Positions 1 to 11,446 of a DNA stretch of 64,000 bases are shown here, one piece after another. Both the position numbers and the translations under genes were made by a program. Numbering within the stretch: position 1 is the first letter of the stretch; each line of letters starts with the position of its first letter. The notes under the pieces are model-generated. The model was not told the DNA's origin. It searched no databases and saw nothing but the letters and a program-made list of their open reading frames with translations. This DNA is from Saccharum officinarum (taxonomy: Eukaryota; Streptophyta; Magnoliopsida; Poales; Poaceae): contig CM036197.1 in assembly GCA_020631735.1 (NCBI GenBank), forward strand, positions 44,935,880 to 44,999,879, in the 5' to 3' direction.

Positions 1-114
1 TCTATTGAGGAGACAATTACTGTTGCTTTTGTGGCTAATATAAATAGGCAACAACAAGATTAAGGAGTGCTATGGGTTGTGCATGAGAGTAATAACACTG
101 TCGGTTTTGTGCAG

Positions 115-1273
115 AGCTCCACAAGAAGGAAACTTGTGAGGCTGTGACTATCATTGAGACCCCCCCTCTCATTGTCGGACTTGTGGCATATGTGAAGACC
201 CCCCGTGGCCTGCGGACCCTCAATTCTGTCTGGGCCCAGCACCTTAGCGAAGAAGTGAGGAGAAGTTCTACAAGAACTGGTGCAAGAGCAAGAAGAAGGC
301 CTTCACCAAGTATGCCCTCAAATATGACAGCGACGCAGGCAAGAAAGAAATCCAGTTGCAGCTTGAGAAGATGAAGAAGTATGCTTCAGTTATCCGTGTT
401 ATCGCCCACACTCAGGTTTGAATCTACTTGTCATTGTAGCGCAGTCGTTATTTTCAATTGTGCCCTGCTCACACTTCTAATGCTTTTTTTCTGATTTCAG
501 ATTAAAAAGATGAAGGGTTTGAAGCAGAAGAAGGCTCACCTTATGGAGATCCAGGTGAACGGTGGCACTATAGCAGACAAGGTGGACTATGGTTACAAAT
601 TCTTTGAGAAGGAAGTCCCTGTTGATGCTGTGTTCCAGAAGGATGAGATGATTGACATCATTGGAGTCACCAAGGGTAAGGGGTATGAAGGCGTGGTCAC
701 TCGTTGGGGTGTTACTCGGCTTCCCCGTAAGACCCACAGGGGTCTCCGCAAGGTTGCCTGTATCGGTGCCTGGCATCCTGCTAGGGTGTCGTACACAGTT
801 GCCCGTGCTGGTCAGAATGGATACCATCACCGTACTGAGATGAACAAGAAGGTTTACAAGATCGGCAAGGCTGGACAGGAAAGCCATGATGCCTCAACTG
901 AGTTTGACAGGTATTCTTGTTTGTTGATTCACTGCAGCTACATGATTCGCAAACTTGAATGTGTTCTTCCAGTTACAAGTATCTGTGCTGAGTACTGAAT
1001 GCTTGTTGTTTACAGGACTGAGAAGGACATCACTCCCATGGGTGGCTTCCCCACTATGGTATCGTCAAAGGCGACTACCTGATGATCAAGGGTTGCTGCG
1101 TTGGTCCCAAGAAGAGGGTGGTGACTCTCCGCCAATCTCTGCTGAAGCAGACCTCTCGGCTGGCGCTGGAGGATATCAAGCTCAAGTTCATCGACACCTC
1201 GTCCAAGTTTGGGCATGGGCGCTTCCAGACCACAGACGAGAAGCAGAGGTTCTACGGCAAGCTCAAGGCCTGA
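115..1273 (+). CDS. RPL3: 60S ribosomal protein L3 (uL3), 3' part, two frameshifts
   Basis: Large-subunit ribosomal protein L3, which lies near the peptidyl-transferase centre of cytosolic ribosomes. Three exons are visible: 115-415, 501-910 and 1016-1273, with AG/GT boundaries and a stop at 1271-1273. Exon 501-910 reads an uninterrupted, highly typical L3 core ([19 protein letters not shown], then [16 protein letters not shown]). The last exon ends [19 protein letters not shown]. The N-terminal exons lie before the window. Two 1-bp losses break the frame: after about base 265 (AGG AGA AG then TTC TAC) and in the C-run at 1049-1052 (expected GGFPHYG). One residue also seems missing near 168-171 (PPL-IVGL). 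Splice phases work perfectly once the lost bases are allowed for. This is either a very young pseudogene or a functional gene with draft-assembly indels; the homopolymer context of the second lesion favours error. Confidence 0.9.
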
Positions 1274-2282
1274 GCTGCTGCTGGTGTGAACTGTCGAGGG
1301 AAATGGAATTGCATTACCAGATAGTATTTTGTTTTTCTTCAGTTTTGTTGGAGATATCAGAGGAACATGTTTGTTTTTCTAGTCTGAGCTGCTTCCATTG
1401 CCGACGATTAATGTTATTATTACAAATTCTGAACCCGAGAACCTTTGTGATGGTAGTCATGCGTGACAGTTTTAATATATGCTGCTCAGCTTGCAAGCTA
1501 CGTGGTGTTTACCTGCACGAGCATTTGCGGCTTGCGTTATGCACTTATTACTACATCTCTTCGAAAATCAATGCTGTAATTATTCTGAACTTTCAAAATA
1601 ACTATCTTGGCGACTAAAGGGAAAGTGCGTTCATTTGAGGAAGTGAAAAAACTGTCAGATTATGCCATGAATAGTACTTCAAATATGCTTTATACTTCGA
1701 ATAATTTGCAGCACATTTGTAATTTGCTAAAATAAACGGTGACAATCCTCTCATATTTGAAACCGAAGCTTGCCATAAGTAGTTCAGACTAAACCAAAAT
1801 TATGTTCCCAAATCTCAGTTCCAAACAGTTTTGCAACCTTTTAAGTGAATGCTCTTGCTAACAATTCCTAAACTAGTACTAGTACTAGTACTTTGCTAAT
1901 ACTAAATCAGATAGTAAAAACCTGGGCATCTGCAACGACATGTCTTCTCCATTTGTTATCCCTGTTTGTTCTTACGCTACTGCTGATTCCATGCCTTGCT
2001 TGACTGACGATACAGTTTTTCTACACTGGATGCATTCCTGAGGCATGCACTTCTGTTGCCTGTTGGTGCAAGCAAATATAGGAGATACATATGTCTAGAT
2101 GAAAAGATCAAAGTGGATTTGATTGTGCTTGGGACTGTTGCAGTTGATTTGAATTTCAGGAGCGCTACTAGCTGATCCAAAGTCAAGTTGGTGTTTTTGT
2201 TCTGAATCTGGACAGTAAACACTTTCCTTCTTGCTCTGAAGACCATCCGCATGTCAAATTGGATGATGCTGTGCGCGTGCGT
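1274..2282. other. RPL3 3' UTR and spacer, no further gene seen
   Basis: AT-rich sequence follows the RPL3 stop. The first few hundred bases are probably 3' UTR. A short CTAGTACTAGTACTAGTACT repeat lies near 1872-1892. The minus-strand open frame at 1977-2252 shows no recognisable domain, so I do not call it a gene. Confidence 0.5.
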
Positions 2283-2415
2283 GGGGGGGGGGGGGGGGGG
2301 GGGGGGGGTTGTGGGNNNNNNNNNNNNNNNNNNNNNNNNNNNNNNNNNNNNNNNNNNNNNNNNNNNNNNNNNNNNNNNNNNNNNNNNNNNNNNNNNNNNN
2401 NNNNNNNNNNNNNNN
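2283..2415. other. Poly-G run followed by 100-N assembly gap
   Basis: A run of 26 G (2283-2308) leads into exactly 100 Ns (2316-2415), the usual placeholder for a gap of unknown size. Sequence on the two sides should not be assumed contiguous. Confidence 0.97.
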
Positions 2416-2569
2416 CGGATCTATTGTTGTAGCATTTCACCCGGAAGTATTCAGGGTATCGTTATTTATATTTTTTCAAGGAAGGCAGGGATAACAAATG
2501 GTCTGACATGAGTATGAGCAAAGCAAACATACGTGCATAATATCCAAATGATCATAACAGGGGTAAACA

Positions 2570-3480
2570 GTTGTAGTTCAAGATAGTGGACACACACACT
2601 TATACTAGTCAAGAGATTCCCACACTCAAGAATAAAGAATAAAGAATGTCCTAGTCAGGAGTAGAGGCTCTATATAGTTAGATTGCTATGAGCTAAGTTA
2701 TCATACATGTACATAAAATAGTGCTAGGTATGTGTGAGGTGGATCAGGAAGCCACCGAGTATTGGTCTGCCAGCAACCTCATGTGACAATTCACGTACTC
2801 CTACACCATGACCAAATGTGGGGGAATTCAAGGACGGACATGGCTATCACCACATGCTGCCTACCCCTCGACTGTGGGACATGAAATGCATTCACCAGTC
2901 ACTATATACCCGGGCACCTCGCCCGTATATATAATGACCACCTAAGTCCCCCTAGGTCCCCGACCCTACGGATCAATAGGTAAGAGACTTGGGCATACCA
3001 AAAGCATGATGAACCACCCCCTCAACACACAAATAGCTCTACTCATGAACTTGATATGAGAGTGAAGCTCCTAAACAACTTAGCATATACATGATATGTA
3101 AACTATAGACTAGTCTAAATATCACATATAGACTAAGTAGACTATACATAGCCAAGTATGAAATGAGCATAACATATGAACTATATACTAGCACACATAT
3201 CATGAACATGTCAACATGACTATACTCTAGTTCATAGCATCTACTATATGAATATAAGAACAAAGCTAATTGGAAGAACATGGTGAATATAAGAATAAAA
3301 TGATTCATCTTTATTCTCACCAAATCCTACCAAGGAGCCAAGCTCTCTTTGTAGCTTCTCTTCTCCTCTTCTACTATATCCTAATCTAACCTAAGCTAAA
3401 GAAGAGGTGGAGAGGGAGTGGGAAGCTCTCTTGAGCTAGTGTGGAGTGTGGTATGTGTTGTGTGTGTGTTGGAGCATCCC
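2570..3480. repeat. Probable retroelement-derived non-coding repeat
   Basis: AT-rich, non-coding sequence with many short direct motifs (TATACTAG, CATATGAACTATA) and no usable open frame. Its texture resembles long grass LTR or spacer repeats such as the one at the right end of the window. I cannot assign a family or find ends. Confidence 0.35.
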
Positions 3481-3613
3481 CCTTCTTATATAGGGTGGAG
3501 ATAAGCGGTTGTGGAGGGAATATTCCTAAGTGCACCCCCGAACTGTCCTCTCCATCAATGATGTTGGCACGAGCGAGACGGGCCAAGGCGGTGCCACGGG
3601 GGCGCGGCCGCGC

Positions 3614-3635
3614 CCTAGGTGCGCCCGCACCTAGG
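3614..3635. repeat. Perfect 10-bp-arm hairpin in GC-rich block
   Basis: CCTAGGTGCG, a 2-base CC loop, then CGCACCTAGG. It sits in a GC-rich island (about 3565-3660) between two AT-rich repeat stretches. The role is unknown. Confidence 0.8.
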
Positions 3636-4139
3636 CCGGCCCCTCTCAGGCCCGTCTTTGCATGGCCATCTTTCCTCTACTCCTAGAGTGTCGTGGCATG
3701 GTGGGCTCAACCTTGTTTTGCACGAAGTTGGCCTATTGCTTCTCCTTGCCCCTCTACGCCTTCCAGAAAGCGCCTTTCTAACTCTGTTTCATTGTTTCCA
3801 GCCCTTGTTTCTGTAATTGTAATTATTCTACTAATATACTTGGAAATAGGTTAGTTGCACATGTATATGTGTGTGTAGGTGTATATTTGTCTCCTTTTTG
3901 GGCTTATGTTGGCGGTATAAATTTGTCGATAAAGATTGCCAACAGCTGCCCTTAGAGAATACATGCTTCCACCATATTTGATAAGAAAACTATATAGGTA
4001 CATTATTTCTAGATATTTTTAGTTGCTATTTTTTCTTTAATAATTCATCCTATACATATTTGCAAATGCATTTGCATGTCTATTTACCTTTCTGTAAATC
4101 AAAAAGTTTCCTACAGATCATAATTGTCCTACCACTAAG

Positions 4140-5846
4140 CTTAGAGAAGGGAAATGGCTACGTAGGGCTGGTGTGCAGATAGGCTTGGAGATTGGGTTAA
4201 GAAGAATCCATCATGCAGACCAAATGATGCAAAAGACAAATTGGAGGGTGACTTTGGAATAAAGCTGAAGTACTCAAAAGCTTGGTCTGAATTAAAGGTA
4301 GCCTTGGATCAAATTCATGGTAAGTATGAGGAAAGGTTCCAGCTTCTTTTCAATTAGGCTGCTCAACTACAACAAAGTTCACCTAAAAGTCATGTAGAAA
4401 TAGAGTTAGAGAAGATTGGTAAGAAGAATAGATTCAAAAGGGTTTTTGTTGCTTTGAAGCCATGCATTGATGGATTCCTAGCTGGTTGTAGACCCTTCAT
4501 AGGAGTAGATGCATCTTTTTTGCATGAAAAGTACGCTGGACAGTTGGCTTCACCAACAGTTGTTGATGGGCATAACTGGTTGTACCATTTAGCATATGTT
4601 ATTTTTGACTCGGGGACTGAGGATAACTGGAAATGGTTCCTAGAGAATTTGCACAATCATAGGAGACCCACCAGGACTAGTATTATGTTCATATGACTGT
4701 AAAGGATTAGAGAAAGCTGTAGGGGCTGTTTTCCCACAAGCTAAAAACAGGGAGTGCATGAGGCACATGTACAACAATTTCAGGAAACACTACTTAGGGG
4801 ATGTGTTTTACTAACCACTTGTACCCTGCAGCTAGGAGCTACACATAATATATGTTTAGGTAGCACATGAAGAAAATTTTTGAGTTTGCTCCAGCTATAA
4901 TTGACTACCTTGAAGAGCATCATGGTTGGATATGGTATAGAAGTGGCTTCTCTGATGACAGCAAATGTGACTATTTAACTAATAATGGAGAAAAGGTACA
5001 CTAGAAAGCAGATTAGGCAGCAATGGCGAGATGGGATCCTACCAAGTGTTATGAAGGAACTGAATCTTATTAGCAACAATTTAAAGGTTATCAAGGTGAC
5101 AGTCAGTGATGAGGACTTTGCAGAGGTGACACTGATTGATGAATGGAATAACCACAAAAGGCATATAGTGGATCTGAAAAATCTGAAGTGCTCACGCAGG
5201 GAATTGTAGATAGCTGGCAAGCCATACAAGCATGCCTTGGCATGGATTCTTTCCAACAAAGGTTTGCAGATAGCTAACTTTGTGCATGAGTATTACTCAG
5301 TTGCTAGGTTTAGACTAGCCTATGAAGGAAGAGTAGAACCAATGACAGATAGGTCCTAATGGCCAAAAGTCAATCTTGGGTTCAAGGTTTACCCCCTTTA
5401 CTGGGAAGAGCACCAGGTTGGCCAAAGGTGTAAAGGAAAATGGGTTGTCTAGAGAAAAATACCAACAAAAAAAGTGAGATGCAAACGGTGTGGAGATTTT
5501 GGACACTTCGCCAAGACATGCACGCTTCACATGGTTGGAGAAGATGGTGAAACTACTACGAAGAAGAAAAGGTTAGCTTTCAATTTTCTGTGCATGTATT
5601 TTGAATTTTTACTTTAATTAATTATGGTTAACTGTACTTTAAATTTTTACTTTTAATTATATGCATGTACAGAAGAGGACAGAGAGCACAACTAATGATG
5701 CAAGACCATCCAAGGGGAAGAAATAGAAGGCAGCTAAGAAGAAGAAAACTCATAAGAAGAAAAAACACCCTTGAAAAAGAATCAGAAGAGGAACGCAGCA
5801 GCTCCTCCACCAAAGGTTATCAGAAGCCTGAAGGACCTATTTTCTG
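4140..5846 (+). pseudogene. Mutator-like (MULE/MuDR) transposase, decayed
   Basis: Relic of a plant MULE transposase. Readable blocks in order: a KLKYSKAWSELK region (about 4255-4300); the DDE-domain start KPCIDGFLAGCRPFIGVDAS, then DGHNWLYHLAYVIF (4454-4640); after a frameshift, CSYDCKGLEKAVGAVFPQAK with NRECMRHMYNNFRKH (4690-4790); the GFSDDSKCDYLTNN region (about 4935-4985); a SWIM-like region (5160-5260); and a CCHC zinc knuckle CKRCGDFGHFAKTC (about 5478-5521). In-frame stops (near 4357, 4812, 5207 and 5357) and at least one frameshift rule out a working enzyme. SWIM zinc ligands are also altered (CSR and PYKHA where relatives have CSC and PCKHA). Termini and a target-site duplication were not found, so element limits are open. 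The family assignment is confident; activity is not expected. Confidence 0.88.
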
Positions 5847-5859
5847 ATGGACAGTGAAC

Positions 5860-6520
5860 CTAATTTTGTGACCTTTCTTTTGTAATATAATGGCAGTGAA
5901 CTAGATACCTATGATGACTGTGAACTGTGTGTGATCTAGATTCTAGATGCCTGTGATGGCAGTGAACTATGTGTGTTGTCTAGATGCCTGTAATGACCTA
6001 TTTTGTGGACGCCCTGTGATGGCGTCGAAACTGTGAACTGGATGCACATTCTGGGTGCCCGTGATGGCCTATTTTCTGGATGCCTGTGATGGCATGTAAA
6101 CTTGAACAAGCTAAAATGCTTAGGTGAAGCAATGCTATTGTTAGTTTCCATCCTGCTCAATTTTAATTGTTGCTAATGTGATACATGCTTCGACCATGTT
6201 ATAAATGCACATCTATTTGCTAATATGTGGTTGTTATCCTCCATTTATGAGCATGTTAATGTGTGGCTCTTCTCAGTTATAAATGCACATCTATTTGTGA
6301 AATGCTTTTTTATATAATGGTTAGTTGAAAAAGGTTGTCAGGTGCCTTTGATGGCCTGTGAATTTCAGGTTGCCTGTAATGCTTGAAAACTAGAACAAGC
6401 TGAATTGATGATTTTTTGGATGCCTATGATGCTTAGTTTAGATATAGGATGCCTGTCATGGCCTTTGAACTGGATGTCGAATTACTAGATGACTATAATG
6501 CTTGAGTACTTGAACAAGCT
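5860..6520 (+). repeat. Degenerate short repeats around GATGCCTGTGATGGC
   Basis: Downstream of the MULE relic the motif GGATGCCTGTGATGGC and close variants recur at irregular spacing, alternating with GTGAACT and ACTTGAACAAGCTGAAATGCT. At least eight copies are seen. It reads like the 3' non-coding or subterminal part of the same transposon. Confidence 0.6.
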
Positions 6521-6872
6521 GAAATGCTATTGTCATTGCTATTGTCGGTATGTTGAACCAATGCTATTATAAAAAATATACTAGTACAATTTTTAGTTTC
6601 AATGTTGTAATATTCTGAAACAATATGATTTTCAAATTGAATTTCATTAAAATAACTGAATTACATTAACTAGTACAATGACAACCTAATTCCCTTCACA
6701 ATGAATGAATTCCATTCACAATGATAACCGAGTAATACTGCATCTAAGAAGCTAACAACAAAAGCTTCTAAATGGTACACAAAGACTGAATTTCATTCAC
6801 ATACAAAAACCGATGTCATACTGCATCTAAGACCAACAAAAGCTCCACAAGGACTGTTTCCAAATGGTACAC

Positions 6873-7698
6873 CTACTTCCAAATTTTGCTCAGAAGACAA
6901 CCTATAGCTACACCTATACAGACTGCTACAATGACGATATAATTCATCTTCACCCTCTGCACTTGCACTTTGAGCTCCCAGAGGGCAGTCACTGCACTGT
7001 CAATTTTCTGGTTCATTGCATCCACTTCTTGCTTCAGCTCCAAAATGCGGTCCAAAGACTCATGTCCATCATTTCCTGAACTGAAAGGGATCAGCTTCTT
7101 CGACCGAATTGCGTGCTTCTCTGGATTGCGTAAGTATGCCTCGTACTGCACCTCGGACATGATGATGCCACATGTTGTTGGGTCATCCTGCATGAACACC
7201 ATTCTGAAGGTAACCATAGCCGCAAGAACAACATCCAAGAACTCGAAATTGAACAAAAATTGACTTACTTTGATGTTGTTCGGGTACTTAACGAAGGTTT
7301 CACCGTAAGTTGCCCGCTGTTTGCTTCTGATCCGTACCAATTGAACGCGGCAGTATGGGCAGTCCACGAGTGGGGATAGCATTGGGATCTGGATGCCCCA
7401 GTCGGCCGAGCTAGAGCCGTGGCCGCCGCTCCTGTAGATTGGTTACCAATCATATGGGGAACAGCAGGCGGCAAATGCACGCGACAAACGCAGGAGGGCG
7501 TCAGTGGCGAGAAATGCAGTGCGGCAAAGCTGGGAGACGGCGGCAATGGCGTGCGGGAGAAGAAGAGAGAAGAACAGGGGCACCTCTACCACCAACGTTG
7601 CTGCCTCCAATCGCTGGCGCTACCTCCAAACTCTGCTGACGCCGCCTCCAATCTGCGCCGCCGTCGCCGCCGCCTCCAAACGGACTGCTAGGGTTCAT
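6873..7698 (-). pseudogene. GRF-type zinc-finger-like protein relic with C-terminal membrane helix
   Basis: Minus-strand gene-like segment. The 5' exon reads ADWGIQIPMLSPLVDCPYC and continues to YPNNIK. An 81-nt GT/AG intron (7188-7268) follows, then DDPTTCGIIMSEVQYEAYLR, a coiled-coil-like stretch (LDRILELKQEVDAMNQKID) and a final hydrophobic helix (YIVIVAVCIGVAIGCLL) before the stop at 6873. The pattern CPYC ... KYPNN ... DDPTTCG resembles GRF-type zinc fingers of grass transposon-associated proteins. The third ligand appears changed (Y where relatives have C). A possible N-terminus (MNPSSPFGGGGDGG) lies at about 7698 but in another frame, and an in-frame stop precedes the 5' exon, so the gene looks broken. 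It faces the MULE relic and may be a passenger of it. Family call by motif memory, moderate. Confidence 0.55.
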
Positions 7699-7699
7699 C

Positions 7700-8296
7700 G
7701 TTCAGAAACGCTGGAGAATACGGGAACAGAGAGGGAAGAACGGTGCGGCCAGCGCCAGCCTGAGTGCCTTATCCACACAGCGAGGGGCAATACGGGGCAG
7801 TACACAAATACATGACCTGCAAGTGGGCCTAGATAAGTGCCAGACATAGAAAAGGGCAAGAGTGAGGGAGAAGCAGAATAGTAATGGAAAATATCCAATA
7901 AGGTGAATTGTAATGGTGTTTTTTAAAAGTTGGAAAATTGTAACGGCGAGAATAAAAAAATCCCTTTTTGCTATGGTGCTATACTAGCCATAATCAAGGA
8001 CCGTCTTTTGTGAATCAATCCTTATAAAGGTTCACACTCTACTGGATATGCACATTGTCTACCACTAAAATAAAAACACCACTAAATCATGGAACAAATC
8101 TAGAAAAATAAGGGCACATGTGCCAAGTCTAGATCTTCAAACAGAGTAGGCATGTTCCACCATGTGGAACCCAACTAGCTAAGCTATGCTTAATTCACAT
8201 CGAGGAACATGGTAGGTGGTGGTTTTTTAAAAAAGTGTTAGGTGGGGGAATATAGCCATCTAGGATACTAGGAGTTATCAGTTATCACAAGATGCC
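7700..8296. other. Spacer with partial copy of the palindrome arm motif
   Basis: No gene is seen. Bases 7968-8018 (TTTTTGCTATGGTGC ... CTAGCCATAAT ... TTTTGTGAAT) resemble the 8510-8565 segment of the palindrome arm next door, so a third, degenerate copy of that sequence lies here. Confidence 0.5.
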
Positions 8297-9521
8297 CTGT
8301 TTTCCGTCATCAGTTATCAGCCTGCTGAAAGTTTCTTATGTACAAGTCAATTTGCTTGCTTAATGTGCTCCAATTCATGGTATCGTCGGACTTTCTCGGC
8401 ATCATTTGTCAAAAAAATCTTCCTATTCACTAAAAAATAATTGACTTTACCGGTTTACCTATAACGGTGATAGATTAGGATGGATTCACATCAGAGTGGC
8501 GGCGGCGGCTTTTGCTATGCCACTGCGCTAGCCATAATGGAGGAGCATGTTTTGTGAATAACACTTCACTACACCAAAATCGAAATTCCTTGAGGGTCCA
8601 CGATTTCCTTGAGTGCCCAAATCCAACCGCCAAGGAATTTATCATTTCCTTGGGGTTTTTCTTGGCGGTTCCACTCGGCCTCCAAGGAAATATGCAAGTT
8701 TTCTTAAGTGTTGTTGTGAACGGCCAAGGAAAACACTCACCAAGAAAATCTGAAAACCCTGCAGCTACTGAGTTTTGAACTCACAACACCAACTTTCACA
8801 TAGTTACTTCCTTACCACTGCACCTCGAAATCATTTGTGACTCAATAGCTAATGCATTGCTTTTGTATTCAGTCTAGTGAATTTTGTAATACATATTTGA
8901 CACCCGAAATGAATTCAAATGAAAAAAGTTTAAACGGGAAAGTTTTAGATCTTTTCGAGTACTATAACTTTAGTTTAGGTCATTTCTTCATTCGAGATCA
9001 TTTGTTAAATTCATAAAAAAATATTGATTTTTTAAAAAAAATATTTTCCTTGACGGTTTGCAACAACACTCAAGGAAATAGTGTTTTCCTTGGCGGTTCA
9101 CAACAACACTTAAGAAAACTTGCATATTTCCTTGGAGGCCGAGTGGAACCTCCAAGAAAAGCCCTAAGGAAATGATAAATTCCTTGGCGGTTGGATTTGG
9201 GCACTCAAGGAAATCGTGGACCCTCAAGGAATTTTGATTTTGGTGTAGTGAAGTGTTATTCACAAAACATGCTCCTCCATTATGGCTAGCGCAGTGGCAT
9301 AGCAAAAGCCGCCGCCGCCACTCTGATGTGAATCCATCCTAATCTATCACCGTTATAGGTAAACCGGTAAAGTCAATTATTTTTTAGTGAATAGGAAGAT
9401 TTTTTTTGACAAATGATGCCGAGAAAGTCCGACGATACCATGAATCGGAGCGCATTAAGCAAGCAAATTGATTTGTACATAAGAAACTTTCAGCAGGCTG
9501 ATAACTGATGACGGATAACAG
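8297..9521. repeat. 1.2-kb palindrome with ~440-bp arms
   Basis: Bases 8297-8737 are repeated in reverse complement at 9080-9521 with only scattered mismatches, around a unique ~340-bp centre. Outer ends read CTGTTTTCCGTCATC and, inverted, CTGTTATCCGTCATC. Both arms contain the same open frame in mirror image (8512-8778 plus, 8988-9305 minus), which I treat as a by-product of the repeat. A transcript would fold into a very long hairpin, a possible source of small RNAs. Confidence 0.9.
8567..9250. mobile_element. CACTA-like non-autonomous element inside the palindrome
   Basis: CACTACACCAAAAT starts at 8567 and its inverse, ATTTTGGTGTAGTG, ends at 9250. This matches the CACTA-superfamily terminus. 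Subterminal motifs TTCCTTG / CAAGGAA recur many times in both orientations, as expected for CACTA transposase binding zones. No direct 3-bp target duplication is visible, because the flanks (CTT and AAG) are themselves inverted copies. Confidence 0.6.
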
Positions 9522-9557
9522 AACCAAACTAAACCTCGATCACTCCGTGATTCATAA

Positions 9558-9891
9558 TACGTCATGGTTGGGAATGGCCTGGCTGACCGAGTGGTCAGTG
9601 CAGGTTCAGTACCTTCCCCTGGGGTGGTCAGAGTTCGAGTTCCAAAGGACTCACTCTTTATTTATGGCTTCGGCCGCAACGATCAGGGAAAAAAAAACTT
9701 CTTCGTCTCTCCCACATCCAAAGCACAGGTCTGTGGTCATCTCATCTCACGGAGCTACGATGCCGCTGTGTATAGGTGGGTAGGGGCTCAGGGGTTGTCG
9801 CGATCCGCGTGAGAAGATCTCCTTAAACCGAAATACCCGGGGTGTCTAGCCACCGTGGATCAAGTTTTTTTTTTTGAAGTACGTCATGGTT
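9558..9891 (+). mobile_element. tRNA-derived SINE with 12-bp TSD
   Basis: The element spans about 9570-9879. It has a Pol III A-box-like TGGCTGACCGAG (9580-9591) and a B-box-like GTTCGAGTTCC (9633-9643), a tRNA-unrelated body, and a 3' end GGATCAAG followed by a T tract. It is flanked by a 12-bp direct repeat TACGTCATGGTT (9558-9569 and 9880-9891). A truncated relative lies at 27335-27513. Confidence 0.87.
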
Positions 9892-10430
9892 TGAAAATAC
9901 GTACAGCATGATAACAAAAAAAGTTCCCAGTACATGCGTGCAGTTCCGATCCTAAAATGCATCCACCAGACCACTAACAAGGGTTTCCATAAGCTCCACT
10001 TCACTTGTGACGTTGGATACGATCAGTTCGTCAACAAGTGTACTGGTTTGCACTGGAAATCCCACTCGTACGTCGGCCAGGATGGCATACAGCACTCTGC
10101 GGGGACATTACACGGTGAGTAATGGGCTAATGGCATTAGGTCACGGGCCATTCTTCCCCAGTGCTTATCCTCCCCGTGCATTAGTATTTGACTTTTAATT
10201 GCCCATGATTAGTGAGTGGCGGCTGCGCAAATGACAAGGGGTCACAATCTCACAGATATCTTGGAAAAAGGAAGCGCGACAAGTAGCACCCCAGTTGAAT
10301 TTGTGTGTTATGTAGTGCAGATTGTGACTCGTGAGATTAACTTTTTGATGTAAAATCATGCAATGCTAGGTCCGGACACGTATCGACCACGGAAGGTCTC
10401 ATGGGACTTGGCATTTTTTAAAAAAGAAAA
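9892..10430. other. Spacer, no gene seen
   Basis: Mixed sequence without a recognisable coding region. Short frames at 9934-10198 have no domain signal. Confidence 0.4.
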
Positions 10431-10434
10431 CTCA

Positions 10435-10740
10435 GTTACAACATGAAAACAATTATTGCAACGCAAGACTGAACCGGCTAAAACATTTTAAACAATCTAG
10501 ACATATATGTGTGAAACATATGCAAAACATCTTTGATCGAAATGTTTGCAACATACGTCTGAAATAAATAAAACATTTTGAACAACGCTTACAACATGTC
10601 TTTGAAACACTTGCAACGTGCATCTGAAATACTTGCAACATATGCAAATCTCGATCTACTTTTCAATATCCGCTTAAAACACTTGTAACATACCTCTGAA
10701 ACACTTGAAACATACGCTTGCAACATGCACTTTCAGCGCA
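10435..10740 (-). repeat. Subterminal-type degenerate tandem repeats (CTTGCAACAT family)
   Basis: About a dozen degenerate copies of (A)CACTTGCAACATACGTCTGA-like units. They are the reverse complement of the repeat block at 17094-17470, and both blocks adjoin GC-rich sequence. This looks like the end region of one non-autonomous DNA transposon family. Confidence 0.7.
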
Positions 10741-11446
10741 ATATCTCACTGCTGTTTCGGAATGGGAGGCTCGTCGGCGTGTGGAGTTCAAAGGTAGAGC
10801 TCGCTGGTGGCGCGGAGCTCACCGCTCTGATGGAGAAGGCCACGGCAGGTCCGTTGGAGACGGTCGTGGCGGGTCCATGCGCTCTAGAAAGTCGTAGCGG
10901 GCGAGAGGCGTGGTGGAGAGGGATGAAGACGGGCTGCTACGCTTTGGCGCGGTGGAGAGGGAGGCACGGTCACCGAGGTGGCGCAGCGGAGCGTGGTTGT
11001 GGAGACCTGTCGAGGTGCTACTGTAAGGTGAGTTTTTTTTAAGAATAGTTGGGGGCGAGTGAATGAGCACATACAGGGACGATCGTTAGGCTGGTGCGGG
11101 TGGCCCACCATTTCGAACGTGCGGCACGGACGGCCACCCTATACGAAGAATTACCAATTTGACTTAGGACAACTCTAAAAGTTGATTTCTTTCATGACAA
11201 AGGTAGTAGATAGTTAGATCTGCTTAATTAATCAAGCGGGCTATAAACTATACATAAATCACTTCGCTTATCATTTAAACGTGTTAGGCGAAAATTGTGT
11301 AAACTATCAGCGATGGCCATGATTCTTCGGCCTCTTCCAAATCTACTGCAAGTTATTACCACTCCTTTGGATTTTCGTGTGAGGCTTCTCTGCTTCTACG
11401 TCTGCCTCCTACCCTTAAAGTTGTATACGGTCCCTCCCCTCATATA

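Noticed and set aside
8512..9305. Two nearly identical ~90-codon frames in opposite directions
   Set aside because: Mirror images within palindrome arms; no similarity to any family I know and bounded by transposon features.
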